Of a stretch of 64,000 nt of DNA, positions 33,539 to 42,053 are shown in pieces. The position numbers were made by a program, and so were the translations under genes. Origin of the DNA: Bog-532 sp963833835 (GTDB lineage Bacteria; Actinomycetota; Actinomycetes; Streptosporangiales; Streptosporangiaceae); the NCBI GenBank assembly GCA_963833835.1, contig CAWHZI010000002.1, forward strand, positions 1 through 64,000, given 5' to 3'. Numbering within the stretch: the stretch's first letter is position 1; the number at the start of each line of letters is the position of its first letter. Below the pieces are notes generated by a model that worked only from the letters and a program-made list of their open reading frames with translations, ran no database searches and was not told where the DNA came from.

Positions 33539-35190
33539 CCCTCCTCGGTGAAGCAGATCAGGTCGGCCCTAGCGCTGACCAGCCCGGCCACCACGTCGTC
33601 GCGCAGCCCACCCGGGGCGTCCACGACGATCAGGCCGCCGACCTCGGTCCGGACCCGTTCGGCCAGGTCCAGCCGCGTCAGCACGGCCGGACGGTCGGCC
33701 GGCCCGGTGAACCGGAACCCGGCCGCTCCGGCCGTGCGGGCCTCGCGGGCCCGCCGGACGACCGCGTCCGCGGCCTCGTCCCAGGGATCGGCCACCACGT
33801 CGGCGATCACGGGCAGCGCGGCCACGTCGGCGGGCAGGTCTGCGGGCTGGTCTGCGCCGCCGGTCAGCACCCGGCCGGGAAATGTGCGGCCCTCGCGCTC
33901 CAGCGGCCGGCCCAGGACCCAGCCGGTGATGTCGTCCGGGACCGGCTCCGGGCTGGCCGCACCAGCCTCACCAGTCTCACCAGTCTCACTAGCCCCGATA
34001 GCCCCGCTGGCCCCGGCGTACTGGTCCAGCGCGGTCGCGACCACCGCCGGGCTGATCGCGGCGAAGCGGTCCAGGGTTACGTTGCCGGCCCGGGTCATGA
34101 AGGCCACCATCAGCCGCTCGGGTGGCAGCTGCAGGCGCCCGGGGAACGATTCCCACCACAGCTGGCTGCGGCGGGCCAGCTCCTGCAGCCGCTCCACGGC
34201 CGGACGGCGGGTGGCCTCGTACCGCCCGAACGCGGACGCGGTGTCCGGCTCGGTGCCGAGCGCCTCGACCAGGCCGATCGCGTCCTCCATGGCCAGCTTG
34301 GTGCCCGAGCCGATGGAGAAGTGGGCCGTATGGGCGGCGTCGCCCAGCAGCACCGTCCGGCCGGACCACCATCGGTCGCAGCGCACGGTGCGGAAGCGGG
34401 TCCACCGGGTCCGGTTGCCGATCAGCTCGTGTCCGCGCAGGGGTCCGGCGAACGCCTGCTGCAGGTAGCGGAGCGAGGTGAGGTCCGAGCCGTCGCGGGC
34501 GGTGTTCTCGTCGCTGACGTCGAACCCGGCCCGCCGCCAGGTCGACTCGTCGGTCTCGATCATGAACGTGCTCTGCCGCTGCGAATACGGGTAGGCGTGC
34601 GTGACGAACGTGCCGTACTCGGTCCCGACCGGCCTGAACATCGCGTCGTCAAGGGCGAAGTCGGTCCCGCACCACAGGTACAGGCCGCGCCCGACCTCGA
34701 TCGTGGCGCCGAAGTCGCCCCCGGAATCGGCCCCGGAATTGACCCCGGAACCGACACTGTCCCGGGTGCCACTGCTGATCCCGTCCGCGGCGATGACGAT
34801 GTCCGCGTCCAGGTCGCCGGCCTGCTGCCGGGCCCCGAACTCCAGCTGCACACCGGCCTTTTCCGCGTGCCGCTGCAGCACGGCCAGCAGCTCGGTCCGG
34901 GCGATGCCGATCAGCCGGTCGTTGTGCACCCGCACGATGCGGCCGCCGGTCTGCATGGTCATGTCGTGCCGGTAGCCCGCGGCCACGATGTCGCGCAGCG
35001 TGTCGGGATCGGCCGCCTCCAGGTTGCGCTGGGTGCCGGACGCGAGCCCGACCCCGAATCCGAACGTGGTGCCCGGCTCGCCCTGCTCGTACACCACCAC
35101 GTCGCAGGATGGGCGCGCGAGCTTCAGCAGGCGGGCGGCGTAGAGGCCGCCAGGTCCGCCGCCGAGCACCGCGGCTCGCCGTAGCTCCAT
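33535..35190 (-). CDS. FAD monooxygenase, salicylyl-CoA 5-hydroxylase-like
   Basis: About 551 residues from ATG 35190. AAVLGGGPGGLYAARLLKLA is the dinucleotide fold, and GEPGTTFGFGVGLASGTQRNLEAAD is the hallmark of salicylyl-CoA hydroxylase and anthraniloyl-CoA monooxygenase N-domains. LLGDAAHTAHFSIGSGTKLA is the second FAD motif. A shorter C-terminal part (about 400-551) replaces the large OYE-like domain of the full-length enzymes, and it ends with a truncated barrel-like VVDAPGGLRDDVVAGLV. It probably hydroxylates a CoA-activated aromatic acid made by the adjacent ligase. It is divergent from the hydantoinase genes. Confidence 0.82.
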   Translation of the reverse strand: MELRRAAVLGGGPGGLYAARLLKLARPSCDVVVYEQGEPGTTFGFGVGLASGTQRNLEAADPDTLRDIVAAGYRHDMTMQTGGRIVRVHNDRLIGIARTELLAVLQRHAEKAGVQLEFGARQQAGDLDADIVIAADGISSGTRDSVGSGVNSGADSGGDFGATIEVGRGLYLWCGTDFALDDAMFRPVGTEYGTFVTHAYPYSQRQSTFMIETDESTWRRAGFDVSDENTARDGSDLTSLRYLQQAFAGPLRGHELIGNRTRWTRFRTVRCDRWWSGRTVLLGDAAHTAHFSIGSGTKLAMEDAIGLVEALGTEPDTASAFGRYEATRRPAVERLQELARRSQLWWESFPGRLQLPPERLMVAFMTRAGNVTLDRFAAISPAVVATALDQYAGASGAIGASETGETGEAGAASPEPVPDDITGWVLGRPLEREGRTFPGRVLTGGADQPADLPADVAALPVIADVVADPWDEAADAVVRRAREARTAGAAGFRFTGPADRPAVLTRLDLAERVRTEVGGLIVVDAPGGLRDDVVAGLVSARADLICFTEEG

Positions 35191-35307
35191 TCCGTCTCCC
35201 GAATGCATCGTGGCTGATCGCAGTCTTGACCGATTAGCACAATCGTAGAATAGTTTACGCATACGTCAACCGAACGGTTCCGGGTGCTACGTAAAGGAGC
35301 GTGAGCC
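35191..35307. promoter_or_regulatory. divergent promoter of the aromatic catabolic locus
   Basis: This 117-bp region separates the hydroxylase and HyuA starts. AATAGTTTACGCA at 35249-35261 matches the site before the VOC operon, apart from one missing G. It is followed by TACGTCAACCGAACGG, giving imperfect symmetry (GTTTACG/CGTCAAC). AAGGAG at 35295-35300 is the HyuA ribosome site. Control by the local TetR is likely. Confidence 0.55.
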
Positions 35308-37473
35308 ATGGCCTATGTCATCGGCGTGGACGTGGGCGGCACGTTCACCGACGCCGTACTGGACGACGACGCCGGGACCGTGCTGGCCGCGAAGTCCCCG
35401 TCCACCCCGCCGGACTACTCACGGGGCGTGCTGGACGTGCTTACCCTGCTGGCCGAGCAGCTCGGGGTCTCGCTGCCGGAGATGCTGGCCGACACGCACC
35501 ACATCGCCCACGGCACCACGTCCTCGCTGAACGCGCTGGTCACCGGCAACGTCCCGCCGGTCGGCTTCCTCACCACCAAGGGCCACCGCGACTCGATCTT
35601 CATCATGAACGTCGAAGGTCGCTACCTGGGCCGGTCGCCGGACGAGCTGCAGAACGTGCTCGGGCAGGCCAAGGACCACACGCTGCTGCCCAAGCGGCAC
35701 GCCCTCGAGGTCACCGAGCGGATCGACCGGGACGGCAACGTGGTCGTCGCGCTGGACGAGGACCAGGCCCGGCAGGCGATCCGGTCCCTGCTCGACGACG
35801 GGATCCGTGCGATCGCGGTCTCGCTGCTGTGGTCCTTCCGCAACCCGGTGCACGAGCGGCGGCTGCGTGAGCTGATCGCCGAGCAGGACCCGGACGTCTT
35901 CGTCGCCCTGTCCAGTGAGGTCAGCCCCAGGATCCGGGAGTTCGCCCGGAACGCGACCACGATCATGAGCACCCAGATCGGGCCCGGCCTGCGGGACTAC
36001 CTGAGCACGCTGGAGGACGCGCTGCGGGCCAATCGGCTGGCCGGCCCGCTGCTGGTCATGCAGAGCAACGGCGGTGCGGTCGCGGCGGCGGAGGCCCCGG
36101 CCACCGCGATCAGCACGATCGGCTCGGTCCTGACCGGGGGTGTGGTCGGGTCGGTCGCGCTGGGCCGCCAGCTCGGCCACCGCAACATCGTCTCCACCGA
36201 CGTCGGCGGGACCACCTTCCTGGCCGGGCTGATCGTGGACGGCGAGCCGGTCCGCGACACCAGCACGGTGATCAATCACCACCCGATCAACGTGCCCACC
36301 CTCCGGGTGCACGCGATCGGCTCCGGCGGCGGCGCCATCGCCTGGCTCGACAGCGGCGGCAACCTGCGGATCGGGCCGCGCAGCGCCCAGGCCGTGCCCG
36401 GGCCGGCCTGTTACGGCAACGGCGGCACCGAGCCGACCAACACCGACGCCAACCTGGTCCTCGGCATCCTGCCCGAGCGCGGCCTGCTCGGCGGGCGCAA
36501 GCCACTGTCCCTGGACCTGGCCCGCGAGGCGATCGAGAACCAGATCGCCAAGCCGCTCGGGCTGTCGGTGGAGCAGGCCGCGGCCGCGATCTACGCCGTG
36601 CAGAACGCCCAGACCGGCGACCTGCTGCGCAAGACCGTGGTCGAGGCCGGGCACGACCCGCGTGAGTTCGTGCTCTACGCCTTCGGCGGCGCCGGCCCGG
36701 CCAACTGCGCCCAGTACGCGGCCGAGGTCGGCGTGAGCGAGGTGATCGTCCCGCTCGGGCCGGTGGCCTCCGCGTTCTCGGCCTTCGGCCTGGCGTCCTC
36801 GGACATCGCGCTGTCGGCCGAGCTGTCCGACCCCACCATCGTCCCGTTCGACCCCGAGCGGGCCGAGCGGAACTTCGCCGAGCTGGAGAAGCTCGTCCGG
36901 GAGGGCCTGGACCGCCAGGGCGTGCGCTTCGAGGCCGTCCAGCTGTACCGCGAGATCGACATGCGCTACACCATGCAGCTGGCCGAGGTCACCGCCCCGG
37001 TGGCCGGCGGCCCGCTGGACATGGCGGCCATCGAAGCCGCCGCGGCCGCATTCGAGCAGCAGTACGCCACCCTGTACGGCGCGGACACCGGGTTCCGCGA
37101 GGCCGGCATCCAGGCCATCACGTTCCGGGTCCGCGGCGTCGGGGTGCTGCCGTTCTCCCCGGCCCTGCCCGAGATCGGCACCGCCACGTCCCCCGATCCG
37201 GCGGACGCGCAGACCGGCACCCGCCCGGTCTGCCTGGACGCCGCCCAGGGCTACGTGGACACGGCGGTCTACGACTACGGCAGGCTCCTGGCCGGGCACC
37301 AGCTCACCGGCCCGGCCATCGTCGAGGTGCCGACCACCACCGTCGTGATCCCCGGCGGCACCGCTGCCACGGTGGACACCCTCGGCAACCTGGCCATGCG
37401 GCCCGCCCTCCCCGCGGCGAGCCTCACCGCTGACCCCCACGCCACCGCCACCACCGCCGGGAGCGCGTCATGA
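35308..37473 (+). CDS. hydantoinase A/oxoprolinase-family ATPase subunit
   Basis: A 721-residue protein of the HyuA/acetophenone carboxylase group. The N-terminus GVDVGGTFTDAVLDDDAG is the actin-fold phosphate loop. DTHHIAHGTTSSLNALVTGN, STDVGGTTFLAGLIVDGEP and YAFGGAGPANCAQYA are the family's conserved blocks. Such subunits use ATP to activate amides, lactams or enolates for hydrolysis or carboxylation. ATG 35308 follows AAGGAG closely. It overlaps the HyuB start by four bases and diverges from the ligase-hydroxylase operon, so it probably serves the same pathway. Confidence 0.88.
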   Translation: MAYVIGVDVGGTFTDAVLDDDAGTVLAAKSPSTPPDYSRGVLDVLTLLAEQLGVSLPEMLADTHHIAHGTTSSLNALVTGNVPPVGFLTTKGHRDSIFIMNVEGRYLGRSPDELQNVLGQAKDHTLLPKRHALEVTERIDRDGNVVVALDEDQARQAIRSLLDDGIRAIAVSLLWSFRNPVHERRLRELIAEQDPDVFVALSSEVSPRIREFARNATTIMSTQIGPGLRDYLSTLEDALRANRLAGPLLVMQSNGGAVAAAEAPATAISTIGSVLTGGVVGSVALGRQLGHRNIVSTDVGGTTFLAGLIVDGEPVRDTSTVINHHPINVPTLRVHAIGSGGGAIAWLDSGGNLRIGPRSAQAVPGPACYGNGGTEPTNTDANLVLGILPERGLLGGRKPLSLDLAREAIENQIAKPLGLSVEQAAAAIYAVQNAQTGDLLRKTVVEAGHDPREFVLYAFGGAGPANCAQYAAEVGVSEVIVPLGPVASAFSAFGLASSDIALSAELSDPTIVPFDPERAERNFAELEKLVREGLDRQGVRFEAVQLYREIDMRYTMQLAEVTAPVAGGPLDMAAIEAAAAAFEQQYATLYGADTGFREAGIQAITFRVRGVGVLPFSPALPEIGTATSPDPADAQTGTRPVCLDAAQGYVDTAVYDYGRLLAGHQLTGPAIVEVPTTTVVIPGGTAATVDTLGNLAMRPALPAASLTADPHATATTAGSAS

Positions 37474-39590
37474 GCATGCCCATCCCTGGTTCCGAGGCCT
37501 TCTCGAGCCGACCCGTCGATCCAGAGGAACTGCGCCGCTCGCTGCCCTCGGCGCTGCCCACCCACACCGTCAGCCAGGAGCAGGTCGACGGCCTGGACCC
37601 GCTGACCTATGAGGTCATCCGGCACCGGCTATGGTCGGTCACCGACGAGATGGGCGAGGCGCTCAAGCGCATGTCCGGCTCGCCGATCGTCACCGACGCC
37701 AACGACTTCGACTTCGCCCTGTGCGACGAGCTCGGCCAGGAGGTCCAGGTCGGCCTGTACAACACCATGCTGGTCGGCGCGGTCGACCTGGCCATCTACT
37801 GGACGCTGCGGAACCGGGCCACCAACCCGGGCATCGCCGAGGGCGACATGTTCCTGTGCAACGACCCCTGGGTCGGCGGCGGCCTGCACCAGAACGATGT
37901 GATCGTCTACCAGCCGGTGTTCCACGACGGCCAGCTGTTCGCCTGGACCAGCGCGGTGGCCCACCAGCCCGACCTGGGCGGGGTCGGGCTCGGGTCGTTC
38001 TCACCCGCCGCCCAGGACGTGTTCTCCGAGTCGCTGCCCACCCCGCCGGTCAAGGTCGTCCGGGACGGCCAGCTCCAGCGGGACGTGGCCGACCTGTGGG
38101 TCCGCCGCTCCCGGGTGCCCATGCTCATCGCGCTGGACCTGCGGGCCAAGATCGGGGCCAACAACGTCGGCGGCGAGCGGATCCACGCCCTCATCGACCA
38201 GTACGGGGCGGACACGGTCAAGGCCGTGATGAAGCGGATGATGGGCGACGCCGAGACCCGGCTGCGGGGCAAGCTGACCAGCCTGCCCGACGGCCGCTGG
38301 TCGGCCACCGGCTACCAGGACCAGTCCCACGAGGGTGACCGTGGCCTGCACAAGATCACGGTCACCACGACCAAGGCCGGGGACCACCTGACCTTCGACT
38401 TCACCGGGACCGACCCGCAGGCCGGGGTGATCAACTGCACCTACGCGGGCATGCGGGGCGGGGTCATGCTCGCGCTGCTGCCCATCCTGGCCAGCGACAT
38501 CCCCTGGTCCGCCGGTGGCCTGATGCGCTGCTTCGACCTGGTCACCGAGGAAGGCACGCTCAACAACGCCACGTTCCCGGCCGCGGTCAGCCGGGGCCCG
38601 ATCGGCCCGGCCTGGCTCACCGGCAGCCTGGTCGCGGAGTGCCTGTCCCAGATGCTCGACCGGTCCCTGGAACTGGGCAAGAACGTCCAGGCCACCTGCT
38701 GCGGGACCTGGGACACCGCGGTCATCGCCGGCCTGGACGAGCGCGGCGCGGTACCGACCCCGTTCCTGAACATCATCATGGAGCCGATGGCCGGCGGCTA
38801 CGGAGCCCGGCCGCACGCCGACGGGATCGACACCGGCGGCCTGTTCGCCATCCCGCTGGGCCGGGTCCCCGACGTGGAGATGACCGAGTTCCTCTACCCG
38901 GTGCTCACCCTGTGGCGGCGCGAGGAGCCAGATTCCGGCGGTCCGGGCCGGCACCGGGGCGGCGTCGGCGCGTCGGTGGCGTTCACCCCGCACGGCACCA
39001 GCCTGCCCATGGGGCTCATCCTGGCCTCGGCGGGCAAGGCCGTCGCGCAGAACGCCGGGCTGTCCGGCGGCCACCCCGGCAACACCGGCCTGGACGTCAT
39101 CGCCCGGCAGAGCCGGATCGCGGACCTGCTGGCCGCGGGCCAGATGCCGGCCGAGCTGAGCGAGGTCAGCGACACCCTCGAACCGGGCCAGAACTACTCC
39201 TCGACCTACCTGGCCCCGGGTGAGGTGTTCCACATGACCTGGCAGGGCGGCGGCGGTTACGGTGACCCGCTGACCCGCGAACCGGAGGCGGTCGCCCGCG
39301 ACGTGCGGGAGCGGAAGGTGACCGCCGGAGCGGCCCGGTCCGTCTACGGCGTGGTGCTGGCCGACGCCCCCGTGGCCAGCCCCGGAGGGCCCGGCAGAGG
39401 TCACGGTCGACGCGAGCGCCACCGCGGCCGAGCGGGACCGGCAGCGATCGGTCCGCCAGGCCCGGTCCCAGCTCGTGGGCGACCGGCGCGGCCGGGCCGA
39501 CCTGGCCTCGGCCCGGCGGCTGGACGACAACCTGGTCCAGGTCACCGGGACGGACGGCGGAGACATGGTGGCCTGCGGGCACTGCGGTGA
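37470..39590 (+). CDS. hydantoinase B/oxoprolinase-family subunit (frameshift near C-terminus)
   Basis: The HyuB/acetophenone-carboxylase-like partner, 706 residues as read. LDPLTYEVIRHRLWSVTDEMGEALKRM opens it, NDPWVGGGLHQNDVIVYQPVF is the core block, and TWQGGGGYGDPLTREPEAVARD lies near the end. After VVLADAP the frame turns into Arg/Gly-rich nonsense. The +1 phase instead continues sensibly as PAEVTVDASATAAERDRQRS, joining the zinc-ribbon frame at 39475-39828. A one-base lesion near 39385 is therefore likely. The core domain is unaffected. It overlaps HyuA (ATGA) and forms the complex with it. Confidence 0.82.
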   Translation: MSMPIPGSEAFSSRPVDPEELRRSLPSALPTHTVSQEQVDGLDPLTYEVIRHRLWSVTDEMGEALKRMSGSPIVTDANDFDFALCDELGQEVQVGLYNTMLVGAVDLAIYWTLRNRATNPGIAEGDMFLCNDPWVGGGLHQNDVIVYQPVFHDGQLFAWTSAVAHQPDLGGVGLGSFSPAAQDVFSESLPTPPVKVVRDGQLQRDVADLWVRRSRVPMLIALDLRAKIGANNVGGERIHALIDQYGADTVKAVMKRMMGDAETRLRGKLTSLPDGRWSATGYQDQSHEGDRGLHKITVTTTKAGDHLTFDFTGTDPQAGVINCTYAGMRGGVMLALLPILASDIPWSAGGLMRCFDLVTEEGTLNNATFPAAVSRGPIGPAWLTGSLVAECLSQMLDRSLELGKNVQATCCGTWDTAVIAGLDERGAVPTPFLNIIMEPMAGGYGARPHADGIDTGGLFAIPLGRVPDVEMTEFLYPVLTLWRREEPDSGGPGRHRGGVGASVAFTPHGTSLPMGLILASAGKAVAQNAGLSGGHPGNTGLDVIARQSRIADLLAAGQMPAELSEVSDTLEPGQNYSSTYLAPGEVFHMTWQGGGGYGDPLTREPEAVARDVRERKVTAGAARSVYGVVLADAPVASPGGPGRGHGRRERHRGRAGPAAIGPPGPVPARGRPARPGRPGLGPAAGRQPGPGHRDGRRRHGGLRALR

Positions 39591-39828
39591 GATCCTCGGG
39601 GACTCCGGCCCGGACGCCACCCTCACCGCGGCCCTGTACGAGGGCCCGCCCACCGACGCCGGGCCCCAGATCATCGCCAACGCCGCCGACTACGTGGACG
39701 CCGCGGTGGTGTTCCGCCAGTTCTCCTGCCCCGGCTGCTGGACCGCGCTCTACTCGGCCGTGGTCCCGGCGGGCGACGGCACTATTCCGGTCGCAACCCC
39801 GCTGGCCGGCGGTCTGGTCACGGCCTGA
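39475..39828 (+). CDS. zinc-ribbon domain, acetone/acetophenone carboxylase small-subunit-like
   Basis: This frame (about 117 residues from GTG 39475) encodes MVACGHCGEILGD and, 45 residues later, FRQFSCPGCWTALYS. Four Cys in two CxxC pairs suggest a zinc site, as in the gamma subunits of acetone and acetophenone carboxylases. It is probably either a fused C-terminal extension of HyuB (once a frameshift near 39385 is repaired) or a short separate subunit whose start overlaps HyuB. It strengthens the carboxylase over the hydantoinase reading of this operon. Confidence 0.6.
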   Translation: MGDRRGRADLASARRLDDNLVQVTGTDGGDMVACGHCGEILGDSGPDATLTAALYEGPPTDAGPQIIANAADYVDAAVVFRQFSCPGCWTALYSAVVPAGDGTIPVATPLAGGLVTA

Positions 39829-39907
39829 CTAACGCCCTGTACGTCTCAGCATCCGGGATATTCGCGCGAGGACTGGAGGTGAGCCTGGCCGGGCCGGTAG
39901 CCTCGCT

Positions 39908-39943
39908 GTATCAGATTACGGCTGATACGTCTCATAATGTGAG
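39908..39943. promoter_or_regulatory. operator before MFS exporter
   Basis: GTATCAG-ATTACGG-CTGATAC (39908-39928) is a perfect inverted repeat with 7-base arms. A second, weaker one, CTCA-TAATG-TGAG (39931-39943), lies just before the ATG at 39949. Together they cover the promoter of the exporter, so a repressor probably controls it. The regulator is not obvious nearby. Confidence 0.65.
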
Positions 39944-39948
39944 ATCCG

Positions 39949-41358
39949 ATGAGCGAAGATCCGGTCCGCGCCGGCCTGCCGGTCCGCGTCGGGCCACCCG
40001 CGCGGCCACGGCTCGGATTCTTCGCCATCTGCCTGGCCTACTGCGCGATCATCCTCGACGCCAGCGTCCTCAACGTGGCCGTGCCGGCGCTCCGGGACGG
40101 CCTGGGTGCCTCGATGGCCGGGGTCCAGTGGGTGCTCGACGCCTACACGCTGCCGCTGGCCGCGCTGCTGCTGACCGCCGGCGCGCTGGGGGACCGGATC
40201 GGGCTGCGGCGGCTGCTGCTGGCCGGCATCGGGCTGTTCACCCTGGCCTCGGCCGCCTGCGCCGCCGCCCCGGACGCCGGGGCGCTGATCGCCGCCCGGG
40301 CGGTGCAGGGGGTGGGTGCGGCGGCACTGCTGCCCGCGACGCTGGCGATGATCCCGTACCTGTTCACCACACCCGACAGCCGGGCCAGGGCCGCCGTGGC
40401 CTGGGTCGCCGCCGGAGCGGTCGCGGTCGCGGCCGGGCCCCTGGTCGGCGGCGCGCTGATCGGGGCGTTCGGCTGGCGCAGCATTTTCCTGATCAACCTG
40501 CCGGTCGGCGCGATCAGCATCGGCCTGGCCGCGGTGAGCATCACCGAGACCCCGCGCCGGGCGGCCCGGATGGACCACGTTGGGCAGGTCACCGCGGTCG
40601 CGGCGCTGGGCCTGCTGACCGCGGCGCTGATTCTGGGCGGTGCGGCCGGCTGGGACGCCCCGGCCACGCTCGGCGCGCTGGCCGGAGCGGTCATCGCCGG
40701 GGTGGTCTTCTGGTACTGGGAACGGCGCGCCCCATACCCGCTGGTGCCTCCGTCGTTCTTCGCCGACCGCATCCGGACCGTGGCCATCGCCTGCGCGGGC
40801 CTGATGGGCTTCGCCTTCTACGGCACGTTGTTCGTGACCTCGCTGTACTTCCAGCAGCTGCGGGGTGCGTCACCGGCCGCAGCCGGCCTGGCCCTGCTGC
40901 CGCTGACCGCGGGCAGCGCGATCGGGCCGCTGCTGCTGTACCGGCCGCTGGCCCGGCGGTTCGGTCACCCGCCGCTGCTGCTGGCCGGGTTCGTCTGCTG
41001 CCTGGCGGGCACCGCCACGCTGGGCTGGCTCGGGCCGCAGACCCCCTACCCAGTCGCCGCGATCGGCCTGCTGCTGACCGGCGCGGCCAGCACGATCGCG
41101 TTCTCCGCGCTGACCTCGCTGCTGCTGGCCAGCGTCCCGGCCGGGCAGTCCGGACTCGGCTCCGGCCTGCAGAACACCACCCGCCAGTCCGGGGCCCTGA
41201 TCGCGGTGTCGGTGCTGGGCTCGGTGCTCAGCACCGGACTTAGCGGCGGCCGGCTGACCACCGCGTTCGTCATCATCGGCCTGGCCGCGCTGGCCGGCAC
41301 GACGGCCGGCCTGATCGCCGTTCGCCAGGTGACCCGCCCCGAGCCCGCTGCCGCCTAG
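39949..41358 (+). CDS. DHA2-type MFS multidrug exporter
   Basis: A 469-residue protein with about 14 membrane segments. LAYCAIILDASVLNVAVPAL is the DHA2 motif D1 (L-D-x-T/S-V-N-V-A-x-P). WVLDAYTLPLAALLLTAGALGDRIGLRRLL gives motif A. The middle segments (GQVTAVAALGLLTAALILGG) and the 14-helix length fit the QacA/EmrB branch that expels drugs by proton exchange. It begins 120 bp after the carboxylase locus, behind its own operator-like palindromes, so it may export a toxic substrate or an unrelated drug. Confidence 0.88.
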   Translation: MSEDPVRAGLPVRVGPPARPRLGFFAICLAYCAIILDASVLNVAVPALRDGLGASMAGVQWVLDAYTLPLAALLLTAGALGDRIGLRRLLLAGIGLFTLASAACAAAPDAGALIAARAVQGVGAAALLPATLAMIPYLFTTPDSRARAAVAWVAAGAVAVAAGPLVGGALIGAFGWRSIFLINLPVGAISIGLAAVSITETPRRAARMDHVGQVTAVAALGLLTAALILGGAAGWDAPATLGALAGAVIAGVVFWYWERRAPYPLVPPSFFADRIRTVAIACAGLMGFAFYGTLFVTSLYFQQLRGASPAAAGLALLPLTAGSAIGPLLLYRPLARRFGHPPLLLAGFVCCLAGTATLGWLGPQTPYPVAAIGLLLTGAASTIAFSALTSLLLASVPAGQSGLGSGLQNTTRQSGALIAVSVLGSVLSTGLSGGRLTTAFVIIGLAALAGTTAGLIAVRQVTRPEPAAA

Positions 41359-41432
41359 AGTTTGGCCTCCAGGCTGTCCTCGGAGCCTGGTCTACGCCGG
41401 CTTGCTGGGCTGAGGGCCTGCGGGGCTGATGG

Positions 41433-41951
41433 CTACCACAGGCTGGCCGGGATGGCCCCCTCCAGCTCGAGCAGGTGCTGCTTGCGCTTCAGGCCGCCGG
41501 CGTACCCGGTGAGCTTGCCGGTGGACCCGATCACGCGGTGGCAGGGGATGAGGATCGACAGCGGGTTGGCGCCCACGAAACCACCGGCCTCCTGGGCGGT
41601 GACGCCGCCACCGAGCTGGCGGGCCAGCTCGCCGTAGGTGGTGGTCCGGCCGTACGGGATCGCGGCCAGCAGCTTCCAGGTCTGCTGGGCCGGGAAGCTC
41701 CCGTGCGGGGTCAGCGGCAGCTCGAACTCGCGGCGCTCGCCCGCGAGGTACTCGGCCAGCTGGCTGACCACGGCGTCGAAGCCACGGTCATCGGCCGCGT
41801 CCACTTCCGGCCCGAACGTGACCGGGTCGGGCCGGGTCCAGTGGCGCGGGAAGTACACCCCGGTGATCCCGTCGTCGTCGCGGACGATGGTCAGCGGCCC
41901 GATCGGCGAGCCGATGACCGCGTGCCGGGTGGTCGGGGAAACGGTGGACAT
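41433..41951 (-). CDS. ogt: methylated-DNA--protein-cysteine methyltransferase
   Basis: About 172 residues from ATG 41951; an open frame runs to 42032. The active-site block IPCHRVIGSTGKLTGYAGG contains the methyl-acceptor Cys and the Tyr/Arg helix-turn-helix environment. FPAQQTWKLLAAIPYGRTTTYGELA and GAVNP-like GFVGANPLSILIPCHRV complete the fold. It transfers O6-alkyl groups from guanine to itself and is consumed in doing so. The N-terminal domain (HAVIGSPIGPLTIVRDDDGITGVYF) is the short Ogt type, with no Ada zinc domain. Confidence 0.88.
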   Translation of the reverse strand: MSTVSPTTRHAVIGSPIGPLTIVRDDDGITGVYFPRHWTRPDPVTFGPEVDAADDRGFDAVVSQLAEYLAGERREFELPLTPHGSFPAQQTWKLLAAIPYGRTTTYGELARQLGGGVTAQEAGGFVGANPLSILIPCHRVIGSTGKLTGYAGGLKRKQHLLELEGAIPASLW

Positions 41952-42053
41952 CTCTGGCACCTCGATCTGGTCGTCCGCTGATTCACGTTCACCTGGTAAA
42001 CGCCGGAGCGGGCGGGTTCGTGAGGTGGCCATCCTGACCGATTGAGGCCGCCG

